Position numbers and translations under genes: made by a program. 64,000 bases of DNA from positions 148,397 to 212,396 of the forward strand of contig NZ_AP018665.1 of NCBI RefSeq assembly GCF_003967075.1. Reading direction: 5' to 3'. Below, one piece after another: positions 8,753-18,669 of this stretch. The stretch is from Sphingobium amiense (GTDB lineage: Bacteria; Pseudomonadota; Alphaproteobacteria; Sphingomonadales; Sphingomonadaceae). Position 1 is the first letter of the stretch. Every line of letters begins with the position of its first letter. The notes below the pieces were generated by a model, which was not told the DNA's origin, made no database searches, and saw only the letters and a list, made by a program, of their open reading frames with translations.

Positions 8753-8779
8753 CAGCCCCTTTGGCGGGCGATGGCCCGA

Positions 8780-9475
8780 TCAGATGAGCGGCGCGGGCAT
8801 GGCCAGCCATTCGGGCTGGTCGTCGGTGATTGGGATGTCCAGGCGTGACGCCTCGGCCTCCGAGAAGATGCTTGCATCGGCGAGCCGCCCGAACCCGGCC
8901 TCGCGGTTCCAGAAGCTGAGCCCATGGGTCGCATGACGCGTGACCAGCACATAGCCGTCCGCGCCTTCCTCGATCGCGCGCCCGATCGCCCGGTCCAGGA
9001 GCGCGCTGCTATGGCCGAAGCTGACGCCCTGCTCGGTAATCGCAACATAGCCACCGCCAAATTGGCCGGGCACGAGGCGATCGCAATCGAGCGAGAATTC
9101 GAAACCGAACGGCAGGGCGGATTTGGCGGCGGCGAAGAGAAGGTGTCCGACGGCGTCGATGGCGAACTGCTCCCCGGCAAAGTGCAGGTGGACACGGCCC
9201 TCGCTGCGGGGCTCGCATCGGGACAGATCGCAGTCGAACGTCGGATAGGTGGGATCGACAAACAGAGCCGGGAACGTCTCGAACGGATCGTCGCCGCCCG
9301 GGGGGAAAGCCGCGGCAAAGGCCGAGCCCAGGCCCGAATAGGCCGCAAGGCGCGCCGCCGGCTCGTCCCCGAGATCGCCCAGCAGATCGCTCGCTGCAAA
9401 GGCGCAGTCGATGAGCGCAGCCTCGACGGGCGTGACTTCGATGAGGAAGCTCGCCTTGAGATAGTTGTTCGCCAT
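8780..9475 (-). CDS. Hypothetical plasmid protein, 231 aa
   Basis: A 231-residue protein starting at the ATG at 9475 with AAGGAGACGATC. The open frame upstream is unrelated. It shows alternating strands and helices with acidic patches, and a central GGGYVAITEQGVSFG segment. A similar strand pattern and acidic style is seen in the neighbouring genes 10400-10903 and 10945-11451. No domain recognised. It is divergent from the plus-strand gene at 9571. Confidence 0.65.
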   Translation of the reverse strand: MANNYLKASFLIEVTPVEAALIDCAFAASDLLGDLGDEPAARLAAYSGLGSAFAAAFPPGGDDPFETFPALFVDPTYPTFDCDLSRCEPRSEGRVHLHFAGEQFAIDAVGHLLFAAAKSALPFGFEFSLDCDRLVPGQFGGGYVAITEQGVSFGHSSALLDRAIGRAIEEGADGYVLVTRHATHGLSFWNREAGFGRLADASIFSEAEASRLDIPITDDQPEWLAMPAPLI

Positions 9476-9570
9476 GATCGTCTCCTTATGGTGAGAAAAG
9501 TGCAGGCCCGCTGGCCGCACGCGCAGTGCCGGGCTCGTCGCCCGGCTGAACAAAATGGGAGGAAGATCCT

Positions 9571-10089
9571 ATGCAGGCGTGGATAGCCGCGCTCTCGACC
9601 TATTCCGCGACGCGCGAGACGATCCTCCAGCACCGATTTCTCGCCGATGTCGGCGGCGAGCTATGGCGCCGCGGCGAGTTCGATTTTTCGGTCTCGCACA
9701 GCGAGGTCGACAATAGCGGCTATGACCTCATCATCGAGGCGCGCGGCATAATGCGGCATGTCCAGCTCAAGGCGATGCATGGACAGGCCAGACGGCGCAG
9801 CTTCGACATTCAGACCCGGTTGGGCGCCAAGCCCAATGGCTGCGCCGTGCTGATCCGGCATGATGCGCGCAGCCTCGCGGTCGAGGCCTATCGCTGGTTC
9901 GGCGGACCGCCCGGCCAAGGCCTGCCGCCGTTAGGGGAGAAGGTCACCCGCCATGCCAAGGGCAATGCGCTCGGCCATAAGGCGGACCAGCCGGCGCTGC
10001 GCGAGGTGCCACTCGCGCGCTTTGCGCCCGTCAGCGATATCGCGGCGCTGGTGGTTCTGATGTTTGGGCCCTGGCCCGAGGCGGGTTAG
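9571..10089 (+). CDS. Possible PD-(D/E)XK-fold protein
   Basis: A 172-residue protein with GGAGGAAGATCCT before the ATG at 9571. Residues about 20 to 70 read like the core of a restriction-endonuclease-like fold: a helix ending RFLADVGGELWRRG, then SGYDLIIEARGIMRHVQLKA, where Asp and the ...QLK pattern sit where PD-(D/E)XK residues would. This is a visual match and the second acidic residue (Glu) is not certain. The last four bases overlap the stop of the convergent gene 10086-10403. Possible roles are DNA cleavage or a degenerate DNA-binding fold. Confidence 0.6.
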   Translation: MQAWIAALSTYSATRETILQHRFLADVGGELWRRGEFDFSVSHSEVDNSGYDLIIEARGIMRHVQLKAMHGQARRRSFDIQTRLGAKPNGCAVLIRHDARSLAVEAYRWFGGPPGQGLPPLGEKVTRHAKGNALGHKADQPALREVPLARFAPVSDIAALVVLMFGPWPEAG

Positions 10090-10403
10090 GCCGCGTTCGC
10101 GGCCTGGGGCGCGTGCCAGCGCGCGATGATCGCCTGCATCTCGTCGCCATAGCCGAGCGCATCGATATAGAGGGCGCCCGGATGCTGGGCGACAAAGCCC
10201 ACGATCGCCGCGATGTCGCGCGCCACGGCCGTGTCCAGCGCGAACAGGTCGGCGACCGGGAAGTCGCCCAGCTCGGGTCCGTTCCACCAGGCCATGAGAA
10301 AGCGGGCGACCCGCCGCGCCTGCCCGGTATCGGACAGGGCGAGGGGAACGAGCCGGTCGCGCGCGGCCAGCGCGCTGCTGCGGTCGGTGGGAATCGTTGT
10401 CAT
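10086..10403 (-). CDS. Small helical protein, DUF7673-like
   Basis: A 105-residue, mostly helical protein with a conserved-looking core (ARRVARFLMAWWNGPELGDFPVADLFALD). It resembles the DUF7673 proteins I recall from proteobacterial plasmids, but the name is tentative. It starts at an ATG that overlaps the upstream stop (ATGA at 10400-10403), so it is coupled to 10400-10903. No catalytic residues visible. Confidence 0.65.
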   Translation of the reverse strand: MTTIPTDRSSALAARDRLVPLALSDTGQARRVARFLMAWWNGPELGDFPVADLFALDTAVARDIAAIVGFVAQHPGALYIDALGYGDEMQAIIARWHAPQAANAA

Positions 10404-10903
10404 GATGATACTGTCTCATCAAAGCCCGGCCGGGCCAAGGGCTCTTGGGGGAAAGGAGCGGCATCCCCCACGACGAGCGGCGGCACAACGAAGTCGGCCG
10501 CATCGAAATAGGCGAGCACGGCGTCGAAGCTTGCCAGGCGTTCGAGCGCCGCGCGGCCGATCACGACATAATCGTCTTCGTCGACCGGGTAGGAGATGGG
10601 TTCGCCTGCGCCCGTGAACACCACGCGCTCTGCGCCCCATTGCGAAGGATAGGCGCCCGACCAGCGCGCAAAGGCGATGCCGTGCTCGGCGCACCAGGCT
10701 TCGAGGGCCTCGAACCGGCCGTTGGCGACTTCGTGGGCGAAGAGGCTGAGAGCAGTGCCAGGAATATGGTGGTCGGCCTCGAACGGCTCGCCGTCCCATT
10801 CGGTCGACAAGGCCTCGGCGGTGATGAGCGCTGTGAGCGCCTCATAGGCGTAGGGTGAGAGGGTGCCGCCGAGCGTGATCGACGCGGAAACGCGGTTTGC
10901 CAT
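10400..10903 (-). CDS. Hypothetical plasmid protein, 167 aa
   Basis: A 167-residue protein starting at the ATG at 10903 with CAGGAGCTCACC. Residues 1 to 120 alternate helices and strands, with EWDGEPFEADHHIPG and SYPVDEDDYVVIGR. The tail is acidic and hydrophobic. It has no signal peptide or metal site. It is co-translated with the next small gene through an ATGA overlap and follows 10945-11451 by 41 bases. Family not recognised. Confidence 0.65.
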   Translation of the reverse strand: MANRVSASITLGGTLSPYAYEALTALITAEALSTEWDGEPFEADHHIPGTALSLFAHEVANGRFEALEAWCAEHGIAFARWSGAYPSQWGAERVVFTGAGEPISYPVDEDDYVVIGRAALERLASFDAVLAYFDAADFVVPPLVVGDAAPFPQEPLARPGFDETVSS

Positions 10904-10944
10904 GGGTGAGCTCCTGAAAAGAAGGTGGTCGGCCTCGCGCGAGA

Positions 10945-11451
10945 TCATGCGCAGAGGGCCGCGAGGGCTTGGGCCGCGCAAGCGGGATAGGCGGCTGCGA
11001 TATTGGCATGGAGATGCGCGAAGTCCGGGATCGGAAATTGCCCTCCGCTGGTCGGCCGGGTCGTCATGAGCGCGCCGATGACGATCTCCTCGAGCCCGGC
11101 GCGCCGCTCCAGCACGTCGCCGCCCTGCGCATAGCGGATCGGCGCGGTGAAGCCCGCTTCGATCCAGGTCGTCAGGCCGTTTTCGGCGGCCTCGACATAG
11201 GCGGCGACCTCGGCCCGGTCCTGCGCGAAGCGCCAGACCTTGAGACCGAGGGTCAGGTAGCGCCCGAAATCATGGGCGTTGCCGATAGCGACGAGCGCAC
11301 AGCCCTCGGGCGGAGGACCGAAGCGGGCCTGGATGGCGGCGCGATAGCTCTCCACTTCGAGGCGGTTGCACGCATCGAAGTCGGGCGTGTGGCCGATCTG
11401 GGCGCAGTCTTCATTCGCCGGCGCCGCGCCGATATCAAAGATGCTGAACAT
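10945..11451 (-). CDS. Hypothetical plasmid protein, 168 aa
   Basis: A 168-residue protein that starts at the ATG at 11451 behind GGAGGATTTC. It has four cysteines spread out (EDCAQ, DACNR, EGCAL, AYPACAAQ) and a pattern of helices. The frame is open far upstream, but that part reads as serine/arginine shadow. It sits between klcA-like and 10400-10903 in a tight minus-strand series and is probably in one operon with them. Function unknown. Confidence 0.65.
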   Translation of the reverse strand: MFSIFDIGAAPANEDCAQIGHTPDFDACNRLEVESYRAAIQARFGPPPEGCALVAIGNAHDFGRYLTLGLKVWRFAQDRAEVAAYVEAAENGLTTWIEAGFTAPIRYAQGGDVLERRAGLEEIVIGALMTTRPTSGGQFPIPDFAHLHANIAAAYPACAAQALAALCA

Positions 11452-11512
11452 GAAATCCTCCGGGGGATTGGGGGGCCTGGCGTCTGACGGCAGACCCGCG
11501 CTGGGAGCGGAT

Positions 11513-11947
11513 CTAGTCGATCGCGCCGAAGATTTTCGCGGCCTCGGGATGGTCGCCGGCATAGTCGCGCAGGCGGTGGTAGGCCTCGGCGAGATGATCG
11601 TCTTCGACCTCGAAGGAGAGGTGCGAAAAGGCGAAGAGCGTGGCGATGATGCCCGCAGCGTCGGCGGAGACGGTGCCCTCATAGCCGTTGCTGTTGCAGC
11701 AGATGCGATAGGCCGGTCGTCCGGCGGGGACGAGATAGAGCGGGTGCCCCGCCCGTTCCATGAACTGCCAATAGCCGCCGCCATAATCGGCCGAGAGCCA
11801 CTGCAGGAAGGAATAGACCAGCGTCTCGCCCTGGAAGAAATGACGGCGGCCAAAAAGTGCAGGGAGAAATGCGCCGCGCCGCGCGTCGGGTACGAGGGTT
11901 GCGGCGTTGCAGGGGGCATCGGCGATAGCGGGGAGAGTGTCTGTCAT
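11513..11947 (-). CDS. klcA: KlcA/ArdB-type antirestriction protein
   Basis: A 144-residue protein of the KlcA/ArdB family: VPDARRGAFLPALFGRRHFFQ, then ADYGGGYWQFM, CNSNGYEGTVSADAAGIIAT and a final helix AYHRLRDYAGDHPEA. All the family blocks are present and the length is typical. These proteins protect incoming plasmid DNA from type I restriction by a mechanism that does not rely on DNA mimicry. The start is the ATG at 11947 with GGAG upstream; an AGGGGAGGGGGA tract lies about 65 bases upstream. It likely acts early after conjugative entry together with the ArdC genes. Confidence 0.9.
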   Translation of the reverse strand: MTDTLPAIADAPCNAATLVPDARRGAFLPALFGRRHFFQGETLVYSFLQWLSADYGGGYWQFMERAGHPLYLVPAGRPAYRICCNSNGYEGTVSADAAGIIATLFAFSHLSFEVEDDHLAEAYHRLRDYAGDHPEAAKIFGAID

Positions 11948-12110
11948 GGGGAACTCCGACAAAGGGACCGGCCCGGACGCTCCTTTTTGCGGCAGGACCA
12001 TCATCACCGCTCCCCCTCCCCTCACAGCGCCGCGCGAGCGGCGGCAGGACGACAGGGCCCGCTTCGCAGGCGTGCGAGGCGAACCCTGTCGGGGGCAGAG
12101 GCGATGGCGA

Positions 12111-12569
12111 TCAGTCCGCGAAGGCAGGCGGGGCCGAGCTGGCGCCCAGCACGTCGGGTTCGCTCTGTCCGGCCTGGGAGGCGTCGTTGCCCGGCAGCGG
12201 CGGCAGGCCATCATCGGCGGGCATCGCCATTTCGGCGGGAAGTTCCCGGCGGCGCGAGGGGCGCGACCAGACCACATTGTAGGAGCCGTCCTGCTGCTGG
12301 AACAGCGAGACATAGAGCGGCTGGGCGAAGCTCGGGTCCTCGATCTTGCCGTTGTAGAAGATGAGGCCGCTCTCGCGCGAGGCGAGCTCGAACAGCGCGC
12401 CGACGCGGACCCAGGCGCGCGCAGCCGACAGCGCCATCACCTCGAACTTGGGTGCGTTGGGATTGGCCGAGTGGACCGGGCGGAGCGCGATGGTGAGCTC
12501 GACGGTCAGGGTGGAGACACGGCCGACGAGGTGGCCGGCGGCGTTCTTGGCGATGGAACCGATGTTCAT
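12111..12569 (-). CDS. DUF736 protein, copy B
   Basis: A 152-residue protein nearly identical to copy A (8114-8638) over the DUF736 domain and its leader, with the same AAGGAGAAGTCC ribosome site. It diverges after about residue 135 and ends in a shorter tail (SSAPPAFAD) in place of the basic tail of copy A. The two products may therefore differ in partners or nucleic-acid affinity. The domain function is not known. Confidence 0.85.
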   Translation of the reverse strand: MNIGSIAKNAAGHLVGRVSTLTVELTIALRPVHSANPNAPKFEVMALSAARAWVRVGALFELASRESGLIFYNGKIEDPSFAQPLYVSLFQQQDGSYNVVWSRPSRRRELPAEMAMPADDGLPPLPGNDASQAGQSEPDVLGASSAPPAFAD

Positions 12570-12682
12570 GGGACTTCTCCTTGGAAAGCGTCCTCGAACC
12601 CCTTGTCCGGGACGCCAGTCCCTCACCCCCTCCTCTCCTCGGCCGTTCGGCCGAGCAGGCGCCGCCAGGCGCCCATCATCGC
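12154..12682. repeat. Segmental duplication, copy B
   Basis: The partner of 8223-8752. The direct repeats flank a 3.4-kb segment holding 8780-11947, so recombination between them would delete or amplify klcA and its neighbours. Confidence 0.85.
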
Positions 12683-12748
12683 ACGCGCCTGCCCGTGGGC
12701 GATGGCCTGAAACTGGCCCGTCTTGTCCGCGCCGTCCGGTCTTGAAGC

Positions 12749-13122
12749 CTAATGCTGCGAACCGAACAGGATTCGCTTGACCTCAATCTGGTGCTCGCCG
12801 TCGCGCTGCCCGGCGGCTGCGTCCATGTCTGCGCGCAGACGTCTGGCCAGATCATCCGGTATAAGCGCATAGGGCGCGACAAGCGCGATGGCGGCCTCGG
12901 GATCGAGCAGTTCGCCCGGTTCGGTGCCGACCCACAGCAGGATTCGCCATCCTCATCCCCCTCCTCAATATCGTCCCGCACGCTCTCGGCCTCGGGATCG
13001 TCGGCCTCGGGGGTATGCGAGAAGACCTGCGCGAAGAGGGTCTGGAGCGGGCGGTCGAAACCGACGACGGCGCGCAACACCTCTGGGCACTCGGGGCGGG
13101 GCGCAAGCCTATGACGGCTCAT
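12749..13122 (-). pseudogene. Frameshifted plasmid gene
   Basis: The frame from the ATG at 13122 (MSRHRLAPRPECPEVL, then AVVGFDRPLQTLFAQVF) looks real up to an acidic stretch (EEGDEDG) and then turns into nonsense. From about 12945 the other frame continues sensibly with WRILLWVGTEPGELLDPE and ends KRILFGSQH at 12749. Start to stop is 374 bases, two more than a multiple of three, so one base appears to be missing near 12945-12955 (GATGAGGATGG on the coding strand). The intact protein would be about 124 residues; I recall similar proteins on sphingomonad plasmids. Causes could be mutation, sequencing error or, less likely, programmed frameshifting. Confidence 0.7.
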
Positions 13123-13213
13123 GATTTTGTCCTCCTCGCAAATTGCTTGAATGGTTGGCGCTGCGACATCGCCGCCATATCTTCCCAGGTTCAATCCCAA
13201 GAAGGAGACAGCC

Positions 13214-13705
13214 ATGGGCAAAGCCACCGAAGGGCATATCGATATCGGCATCGACGAGAAGGACCGCGCGGCCATCGCCGAAGGTCTCTCCCGTCTCTTG
13301 GCCGACACCTATACGCTCTACCTCACCACCCACAATTTCCATTGGAACGTGACCGGCCCGATGTTCAACACGCTCCATGACATGTTCATGGTGCAATATA
13401 CCGAGCTGTGGAACTCGGTCGATCTCATCGCCGAGCGCATTCGTTCGCTGGGACACAAGGCGCCGGGCTCCTACGCGCAGTTCAGCGAACTGGCATCGAT
13501 CGACGATGCGCCCGCCGATCCGCCCAAGGCGCTCGACATGGTCGCCATCCTGGTGACGGGCCATGAGGCGGTGGCGCGCACCGCGCGCTCGATCTTCCCC
13601 CTGGCTGACAAGGCGAGCGACGAGCCCACCGCCGATCTTTTGACCCAGCGGCTGACCGTGCACGAAAAGACGGCCTGGATGCTACGCTCGCTGCTGCAGA
13701 ACTAA
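13214..13705 (+). CDS. dps: Dps, DNA-protection ferritin
   Basis: A 163-residue Dps. The intersubunit ferroxidase residues are in place: [13 protein letters not shown] (His at the family positions), then [15 protein letters not shown] with His, Asp and Glu. SLGHKAPGS and the C-terminal [11 protein letters not shown] helix are also typical. Dps forms 12-mers that store iron, consume peroxide and shield DNA. The ATG at 13214 has GAAGGAG. It is followed on the same strand by katE, which suits a shared peroxide-stress role. There is no long basic tail, so direct DNA binding may be weak. Confidence 0.95.
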   Translation: MGKATEGHIDIGIDEKDRAAIAEGLSRLLADTYTLYLTTHNFHWNVTGPMFNTLHDMFMVQYTELWNSVDLIAERIRSLGHKAPGSYAQFSELASIDDAPADPPKALDMVAILVTGHEAVARTARSIFPLADKASDEPTADLLTQRLTVHEKTAWMLRSLLQN

Positions 13706-13720
13706 GCGACTGACCGTTAT

Positions 13721-13755
13721 CCGACAGGGTGCCCGGCCTCTGTGCGCCCTGTCGG
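13721..13755 (+). terminator. Hairpin after dps
   Basis: CCGACAGGG and CCCTGTCGG form a perfect 9-bp stem 15 bases after the dps stop. There is no clear T tract, so it may be a weak terminator or an mRNA-stabilising hairpin. Confidence 0.55.
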
Positions 13756-13878
13756 ACGAGGCGGCTCCCAATTTGCTCGGCCTGGGAAACTCAAACTGTC
13801 CCCGGGGGTTTGTCCGTCATACCTGCCCAGCGTCCGGCGTGGGCGGGTTCACCGACATGACCAGTGACAGGAGCTCCC

Positions 13879-16075
<2,197 letters not shown>

Positions 16076-16086
<11 letters not shown>

Positions 16087-16648
16087 GCCCGGCGATCTGC
16101 CGCCCCTGCCCTCGCCCGAGCGGCTGCGCGAACTGATGTTCGATGCGGCGCAGCTGGGACGGACCGACGTGCTGCCGGCCCTGCTGCATGCGGGCTGCGC
16201 GGTCGAGGCAAAGGATGAGCGGGGCTATACCCCGCTCATCCTGGCGGCCTATCATGGGCATGACGAGGCCGTGGCGCTGCTGCTCGATCACGGCGCCGAT
16301 CCCGAGGCGGGTGATGCCGCGCGCGGCAATACCGCGCTGATGGGCGCGGCGTTCAAGGGCTTCACATCGGTCGCCCGGCTGCTTCTCGAGCGCGGGGCAG
16401 ACGCCGAGACGACCAACAAGGCCGGCCAGACTGCCCTCATGCTCGCCGCGCTGTTCGACCGGCGAGAGATTGCCGATCTCCTGGTCGCGCAGGGCGCGGA
16501 CCCCGAGCGGTGCGACGCCGCGGGCAACTCGGCGCTGTCGGTTGCGCGAGACCAGAACAACGCCGCCATGGGCGAGCATTTGCGCGGCGCTTGTCCTGCA
16601 TCTCGGCCTGGGAGTTGGCGGGCAGAAAGCGCCATTCTCACATCGTAG
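16076..16648 (+). CDS. Ankyrin-repeat protein linked to catalase
   Basis: A 190-residue protein with four or five ankyrin repeats ([50 protein letters not shown]). The start at 16076 overlaps the katE end, implying coupled translation. A later ATG at 16137 is the alternative. Catalase genes paired with an ankyrin gene are known in pseudomonads (katA/ankB type), where the ankyrin protein supports catalase activity. A similar role here is inference. No signal peptide is visible, so a cytoplasmic location is likely. Confidence 0.85.
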
Positions 16649-16725
16649 GAGGGCGTGGGAGCGTGCAGGGGCGACCATGTCCGATGGTATTGGGCGCTGC
16701 ATCGCCGTCATTGGCCGCCCTTATC

Positions 16726-16767
16726 GCGGTCTGCCCAACGCGGTCTGCCCAACGCGGTCTGCTCAAG
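16726..16767. repeat. 14-bp tandem repeat, three units
   Basis: Two perfect units of GCGGTCTGCCCAAC and a third with one or two changes (GCGGTCTGCTCAAG) lie downstream of the ankyrin gene. Confidence 0.75.
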
Positions 16768-17077
16768 GAAGCGCTGGCTGATCTGGGGATGCGATGCGCG
16801 GTCGGCGACAGGGGGCAGTAGGACGCGGAGAAAAGGGCGGCTGCTCTTGTCGGGCGGTGCCCGGGAGACGCCGCAGGCGATAGGCGCGTTCGATGGCTGC
16901 GACGGCGTGGCCGGCCAGCAGACACTGGGCTTCGAGCGAAAGGGGCGCAGCGCCCACGAACGCGAGGGTGACACCGGCGTCGCCGCGGCGCTCGAAACGA
17001 AGAGTACCCTGGGCGCAGACCGCAAGTCCTGCTTCAAAGTCGAGCGACCAGAGCCCGGGTGTTGTGTGCGAATCCAT
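16763..17077 (-). CDS. Doubtful hypothetical protein, 104 aa
   Basis: The first 70 residues (MDSHTTPGLWSLDFEAGLAV, then a strand-rich stretch and AIERAYRLRRL) have a plausible composition. The last 30 residues are proline/arginine noise that reads through the tandem repeat. No ribosome site is visible before the ATG at 17077. It may be a degraded remnant. It is the only candidate between the ankyrin gene and 17192. Confidence 0.3.
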   Translation of the reverse strand: MDSHTTPGLWSLDFEAGLAVCAQGTLRFERRGDAGVTLAFVGAAPLSLEAQCLLAGHAVAAIERAYRLRRLPGTARQEQPPFSPRPTAPCRRPRIASPDQPALP

Positions 17078-17191
17078 GCACACTTGTACCGCAAAATGAC
17101 GAAAGGCTGGTTATGGCGACGGCGTTCAAAACCCTAGACATTGGTCGCATGGCGCTTGACCCCGCCAAGGCGTCGCGCGAGAGCGCGGGCG

Positions 17192-17386
17192 TCACGTGCT
17201 CGTGCGCCGGATCCGGTGCGCGACATGCCGGGCCGCGCCTTCGGCGCTGCTGATCGCTTTGCCGGCGGCGGCCGCCGCCTGGCGCGCGCCGGCCTGGCGC
17301 AAGAGGGTGCGCGCTTCGCGCAGGCGCTCGACAGCGTTGGCGATGGCCTGGCCCTGCTCGGGCGAGGCAGGCGTGATGGGACGCAT
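17192..17386 (-). CDS. Small helical protein, 64 aa
   Basis: A 64-residue protein with a perfect CAAGGAGGTCAACC leader before the ATG at 17386. The composition is helical with many Ala, Arg and Glu (NAVERLREARTLLRQAGARQ) and ends in a basic patch. Family not known. It lies downstream of the interrupted PAPS-reductase-like gene and would have been the next gene of that operon before the Tn554-like element separated it from the promoter. Confidence 0.55.
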   Translation of the reverse strand: MRPITPASPEQGQAIANAVERLREARTLLRQAGARQAAAAAGKAISSAEGAARHVAHRIRRTST

Positions 17387-17495
17387 GGTTGACCTCCTTG
17401 GTGGATAAGCTTGTGGTCAGAGCCGGCATAACGGGTGGGTATGCTGTGGGCGCGCGGTGCACATGTCGCGGGATGGCGCAGCGCAGCGCGGCTGC

Positions 17496-18101
17496 CTAGA
17501 GACGGCTGGTGGCCTGCCCCGCGGTGAAGTCGGCGAGCCATTGCTCCATGGTCGGCCGTTCGCTCACCGGCACGAGCGCGGCCGCGTCCTGGAAGCGCAG
17601 CAGCTCGGTGGGAGCGGTCCGCAGGATCTCGCCGATCTCGGCCTCGGGCAGCAGCTGCTCGGCACGGATAAAGTCGGTGATCCGCCCCGGACGGGTTCGG
17701 GTAGAGCGCCGCCAGAGCCCCTCGACCGTATGGAGACGGGGGGCCGCACGCGCCTCGATGAGCACGATGAGGCGCAGGCACCAGGCCGGCAGGGCGCGGA
17801 CCTCGTCGGGCTTGATGGCGCCGCAGAAGAAGCAGGACGACTTGGGCGGGACCGGCAGGCCGGCTTGCGCAATCCGGGCCTCGCAGCGTGCGCGCGTCCA
17901 GCCCCAGTCGCGCAGCGGATAGCGGCACTCGAACAGCGGGTCGTCGATCCCGGCGGCATGGCGGTAACGGCGTGCGTCGGCGGGCGAGGCATCGTAGCCG
18001 ATCAGGCGCACGACCTTCCGGCCCGCCGCCCAGGCGGCCTTGGCCGGCGGCCATTGCTTGAGGAAGGCGTCCTGGGGCGCGACCTTCCATTTGAGGCTGC
18101 A
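17496..18101 (-). pseudogene. PAPS-reductase-like protein, C-terminal fragment
   Basis: The frame opens with CSLKWKVAPQDAFLK directly at the left end of the Tn554-like element and runs to 17496. It contains GYDASPADARRYRHA, FECRYPLRDWGW and a CXXC pair (SSCFFCGAIKP), as in DndC/PAPS-reductase-like adenosine-nucleotide proteins. The N-terminal part with the PP-loop is at 27290-27643. Joining the two at the shared GCTGCA restores 317 codons in one frame. Without the element this fragment has no natural start. Confidence 0.9.
18096..18101. repeat. Left 6-bp core (GCTGCA) of the Tn554-like element
   Basis: The same six bases flank the right end at 27290-27295. Just inside both ends is TTAGGTCT in inverted orientation (18102-18109 and 27282-27289). 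Confidence 0.85.
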
Positions 18102-18204
18102 TTAGGTCTGCATCGACCTGTCGTATTGGCTGCGCAAAGCCCGCATTTCCGACATCCCCAGTCCTCCTCCCCTTCCAAGACGCCCGATTAGGGCGTGACC
18201 GCCT

Positions 18205-18669
18205 TCAGGCAGTGGAGGGATCGGGCGCTTCGGCGTTGATGCGGATAGGGACGGGCAGGCGTATCCGATCGAGTTCCTGCACGAGTTGCGCGTTGCGGCG
18301 TTCAAGGCGCTCCGCGCGCTGTTCGGCCTCGAGGGCGCGCTTCAGCAGGCTGGCATTATGTGTTGCGAGGGCGATGTTCTTGGCTTCCACGTGCCGAAGA
18401 GCAGAGCGTGTGCGATCGGCATCGCCGGCGGCCATTTCAGTGGCGCCCTCACGTTGCGATTGAAGCTCGCGCAGGGCGTCAAGAACGTCGGCATGGTGCG
18501 TATAGATGATGTTGCGGCCGACCCCGGCTGCTCGTGCAAGAGCGGCGACCGTTGGCGCGGCGGACGGGTCTTTGGCAAGGACGCCAAGGGCTTCGCGCAG
18601 ACGTGCATTGGTGTTCGCCCGGCGACGGGCCTGCGGGGTGGATAGGTCAGATTCAGACGTCACCGGCAT
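18205..18669 (-). CDS. TnpC-like accessory transposition protein (DUF6262 type)
   Basis: A 154-residue protein: a basic helix-rich N terminus (ARRRANTNARLREALGVL), a helix-turn-helix-like part (TVAALARAAGVGRNIIYTHH) and a long coiled-coil C-terminal half. This is the layout of the small third protein of Tn554-family elements, which influences insertion frequency and orientation. It overlaps the end of the upstream recombinase. The GTG at 18663 is better spaced from GAAGGA than the ATG at 18669, so either could be used. Confidence 0.75.
   Translation of the reverse strand: MPVTSESDLSTPQARRRANTNARLREALGVLAKDPSAAPTVAALARAAGVGRNIIYTHHADVLDALRELQSQREGATEMAAGDADRTRSALRHVEAKNIALATHNASLLKRALEAEQRAERLERRNAQLVQELDRIRLPVPIRINAEAPDPSTA

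Noticed and set aside
16726..16767. Tandem repeat as a CRISPR array
   Set aside because: Units are directly adjacent with no spacers and there is no cas gene.
16649..17191. Several overlapping ORFs on both strands after the ankyrin gene
   Set aside because: Only 16763-17077 (minus) has partly protein-like composition; the rest are low-complexity or cross the tandem repeat.
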